Assembly (NCBI GenBank): GCA_035505955.1
Contig: DATJQH010000139.1
Span: 1-7,954, forward strand
Reading direction: 5' to 3'
Length of the DNA stretch: 7,954 nucleotides
Source of the DNA: Fen-999 sp035505955
Lineage (GTDB): Bacteria > Pseudomonadota > Gammaproteobacteria > Burkholderiales > Rhodocyclaceae
Numbering within the stretch: the stretch's first letter is position 1; each line of letters opens with the position of its first letter. The translations under genes and the position numbers were made by a program. This document shows, in pieces, positions 7,270 through 7,954 of the stretch. Below the pieces are notes generated by a model. It saw nothing but the letters and a program-made list of their open reading frames with translations, ran no database searches and was not told the DNA's origin.

Positions 7270-7836
7270 GTGATCCTGTACCTGCATGGATTCACGAGCG
7301 GGCCGCAGTCGTCCAAGGCGCGCATGCTGGCGGAGCGCATGGCCGCACGTGGCCTTGCCGACCAGTTCGTCTGCCCGCAACTGCCGGCCTCCCCCGCCGA
7401 GGCAATCGCGCTAGCGGACGGCATCGTCGCGAAAGTCAGCCCCCGTGGTACGCCGTGCGTGGTCGGCTCGTCGCTGGGCGGCTATTACGCGACGTACCTC
7501 GCCGAGAAGCACGGCCTCAGAGCGGTCCTGATCAACCCCGCCGTGGCGGGACAAGTCGATCCGACGCTTTTCATCGGCCGCCATCAGTTCCTGTACACCG
7601 GCGAGGAATTCGACTTCACCGCGACGCATGTCGAGGAGCTGCGCGCTCTCGACGTGCCCGCGATCGCGCGCCCGGAACGCTACTGGCTGCTGGCCGAAAC
7701 CGGCGACGAGACGCTCGATTACCGCAAGGCCGTCGTCCACTATGCCGGCGCGCGCCAGACCGTGCTCGACGGCGGCGACCACAGCTTCACGCGCTGGGCG
7801 GACTATCTCGACGACGTCATCGGGTTCTGCTCATGA
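7270..7836 (+). CDS. YqiA-like alpha/beta-hydrolase esterase
   Basis: A 188-residue protein of the YqiA (UPF0227) family, small cytoplasmic esterases with an alpha/beta-hydrolase fold; the E. coli member hydrolyses acyl-CoA and aryl esters, but the natural substrate is unclear. The GTG at 7270 is chosen because MILYLHGFTSGP matches the family N-terminus and starts 1 nt after the uppP stop; the ATG at 7204 would add residues encoded inside uppP. The oxyanion motif LHGF is at residues 5-8. The nucleophile elbow GSSLGG has S68, the acid is D146 in ETGDET, and the base is H171 in GGDHSF, so the catalytic triad looks complete. Length is close to E. coli YqiA. Odd feature: residues 54-64 (AKVSPRGTPCV) are encoded by copy C of the dispersed repeat. 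The stop overlaps the next start (ATGA). Confidence 0.9.
   Translation: MILYLHGFTSGPQSSKARMLAERMAARGLADQFVCPQLPASPAEAIALADGIVAKVSPRGTPCVVGSSLGGYYATYLAEKHGLRAVLINPAVAGQVDPTLFIGRHQFLYTGEEFDFTATHVEELRALDVPAIARPERYWLLAETGDETLDYRKAVVHYAGARQTVLDGGDHSFTRWADYLDDVIGFCS
7431..7460 (+). repeat. Dispersed 30-bp repeat, copy C, in frame inside the esterase gene
   Basis: Identical to intergenic copy B (3761-3790) at 28 of 30 positions; differences are at element positions 14 and 30. It encodes KVSPRGTPC immediately before the nucleophile elbow (G66-G71) of the YqiA-like esterase and keeps the frame open. The outer hairpin seen in copy B is not conserved here, so it is the linear core sequence that is shared. 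Confidence 0.75.
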
Positions 7837-7954
7837 ACGTCCTGTTCGAAGAAGACGGGGCCTTCAAGGCCGGTGCGGTGCTCGCCGACAACAACACCTC
7901 GCTGCAGGTCGAACTGCCTTCGGGCAAGCGCAGCAAGGTCAAGAGCGCCAACGT
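7833..7954 (+). CDS. RNB-type exoribonuclease family protein (N-terminal fragment, cut by window edge)
   Basis: The frame opens at ATG 7833, which overlaps the esterase stop as ATGA, and runs to the end of the window without a stop, giving 40 complete codons. The N-terminus MNVLFEEDGAFKAGAVLADN and the following TSLQVELPSGKRSKVKSANV resemble the start of betaproteobacterial RNase II/R (RNB)-family ribonucleases. In those proteins a short OB-like or cold-shock-like region precedes the catalytic domain. The catalytic domain is outside the window, so the family call rests on recognition of the N-terminus. The overlap suggests coupled translation with the esterase, making uppP-esterase-ribonuclease one transcription unit. 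Confidence 0.7.
   Translation, partial: MNVLFEEDGAFKAGAVLADNNTSLQVELPSGKRSKVKSAN

Noticed and set aside
6396..7424. A 342-codon minus frame opposite uppP and the esterase start
   Set aside because: Shadow of uppP; composition is Arg/Gly/Asp/Gln-rich with no family signature.

Overview
The window is high-GC, densely coded chromosomal DNA. The protein sequences (ThiC, UppP, a YqiA-type esterase followed by an RNB-type ribonuclease, an HD-GYP protein with a DUF3391-type N-terminus, DUF4124) and the short intergenic gaps point to a betaproteobacterium, possibly in or near the Rhodocyclales/Nitrosomonadales. That placement is inferred from gene content and sequence style, not from a search. No phage, transposase, CRISPR array, tRNA or rRNA gene was seen.

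Layout, left to right. (1) 1-1530 (+): the C-terminal ~80% of thiC (thiamine pyrimidine synthesis), ending in its Fe-S cysteine motif. (2) 1661-3754 (+): a tightly coupled three-gene unit. It holds a 54-aa single-span membrane protein, a LytS/AlgZ-type membrane histidine kinase with an unusual proline-rich extracytoplasmic segment, and a LytTR-type response regulator. The first junction is a 4-nt GTGA overlap and the second a 29-nt overlap. (3) 3816-3965 (-): a very small His-rich lipoprotein. (4) 4084-5132 (+): a DUF4124 envelope protein and an exported PEBP/YbhB-like protein, divergent from the lipoprotein across a 118-bp region with two dyads. (5) 5139-6362 (-): an HD-GYP c-di-GMP phosphodiesterase, convergent with the PEBP gene. 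(6) 6444-7954 (+): uppP, a YqiA-like esterase and the start of an RNB-type ribonuclease, spaced by a 1-nt gap and a 4-nt ATGA overlap, so probably one operon.

Most of the genes are signalling (two-component system, HD-GYP) or envelope functions (UppP, lipoprotein, DUF4124, PEBP); thiC, the esterase and the ribonuclease are housekeeping. No gap exceeds 300 bp; the longest non-coding stretches are 1531-1660 and 3966-4083.

The two observations most worth following are these. First, a 30-bp sequence occurs three times in the same orientation: right at the thiC stop codon, in the convergent gap after the response-regulator gene, and in frame inside the esterase gene just before its catalytic serine (28/30 identity between the last two). 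Second, the small membrane protein is translationally coupled to a histidine kinase whose sensory segment I do not recognise.
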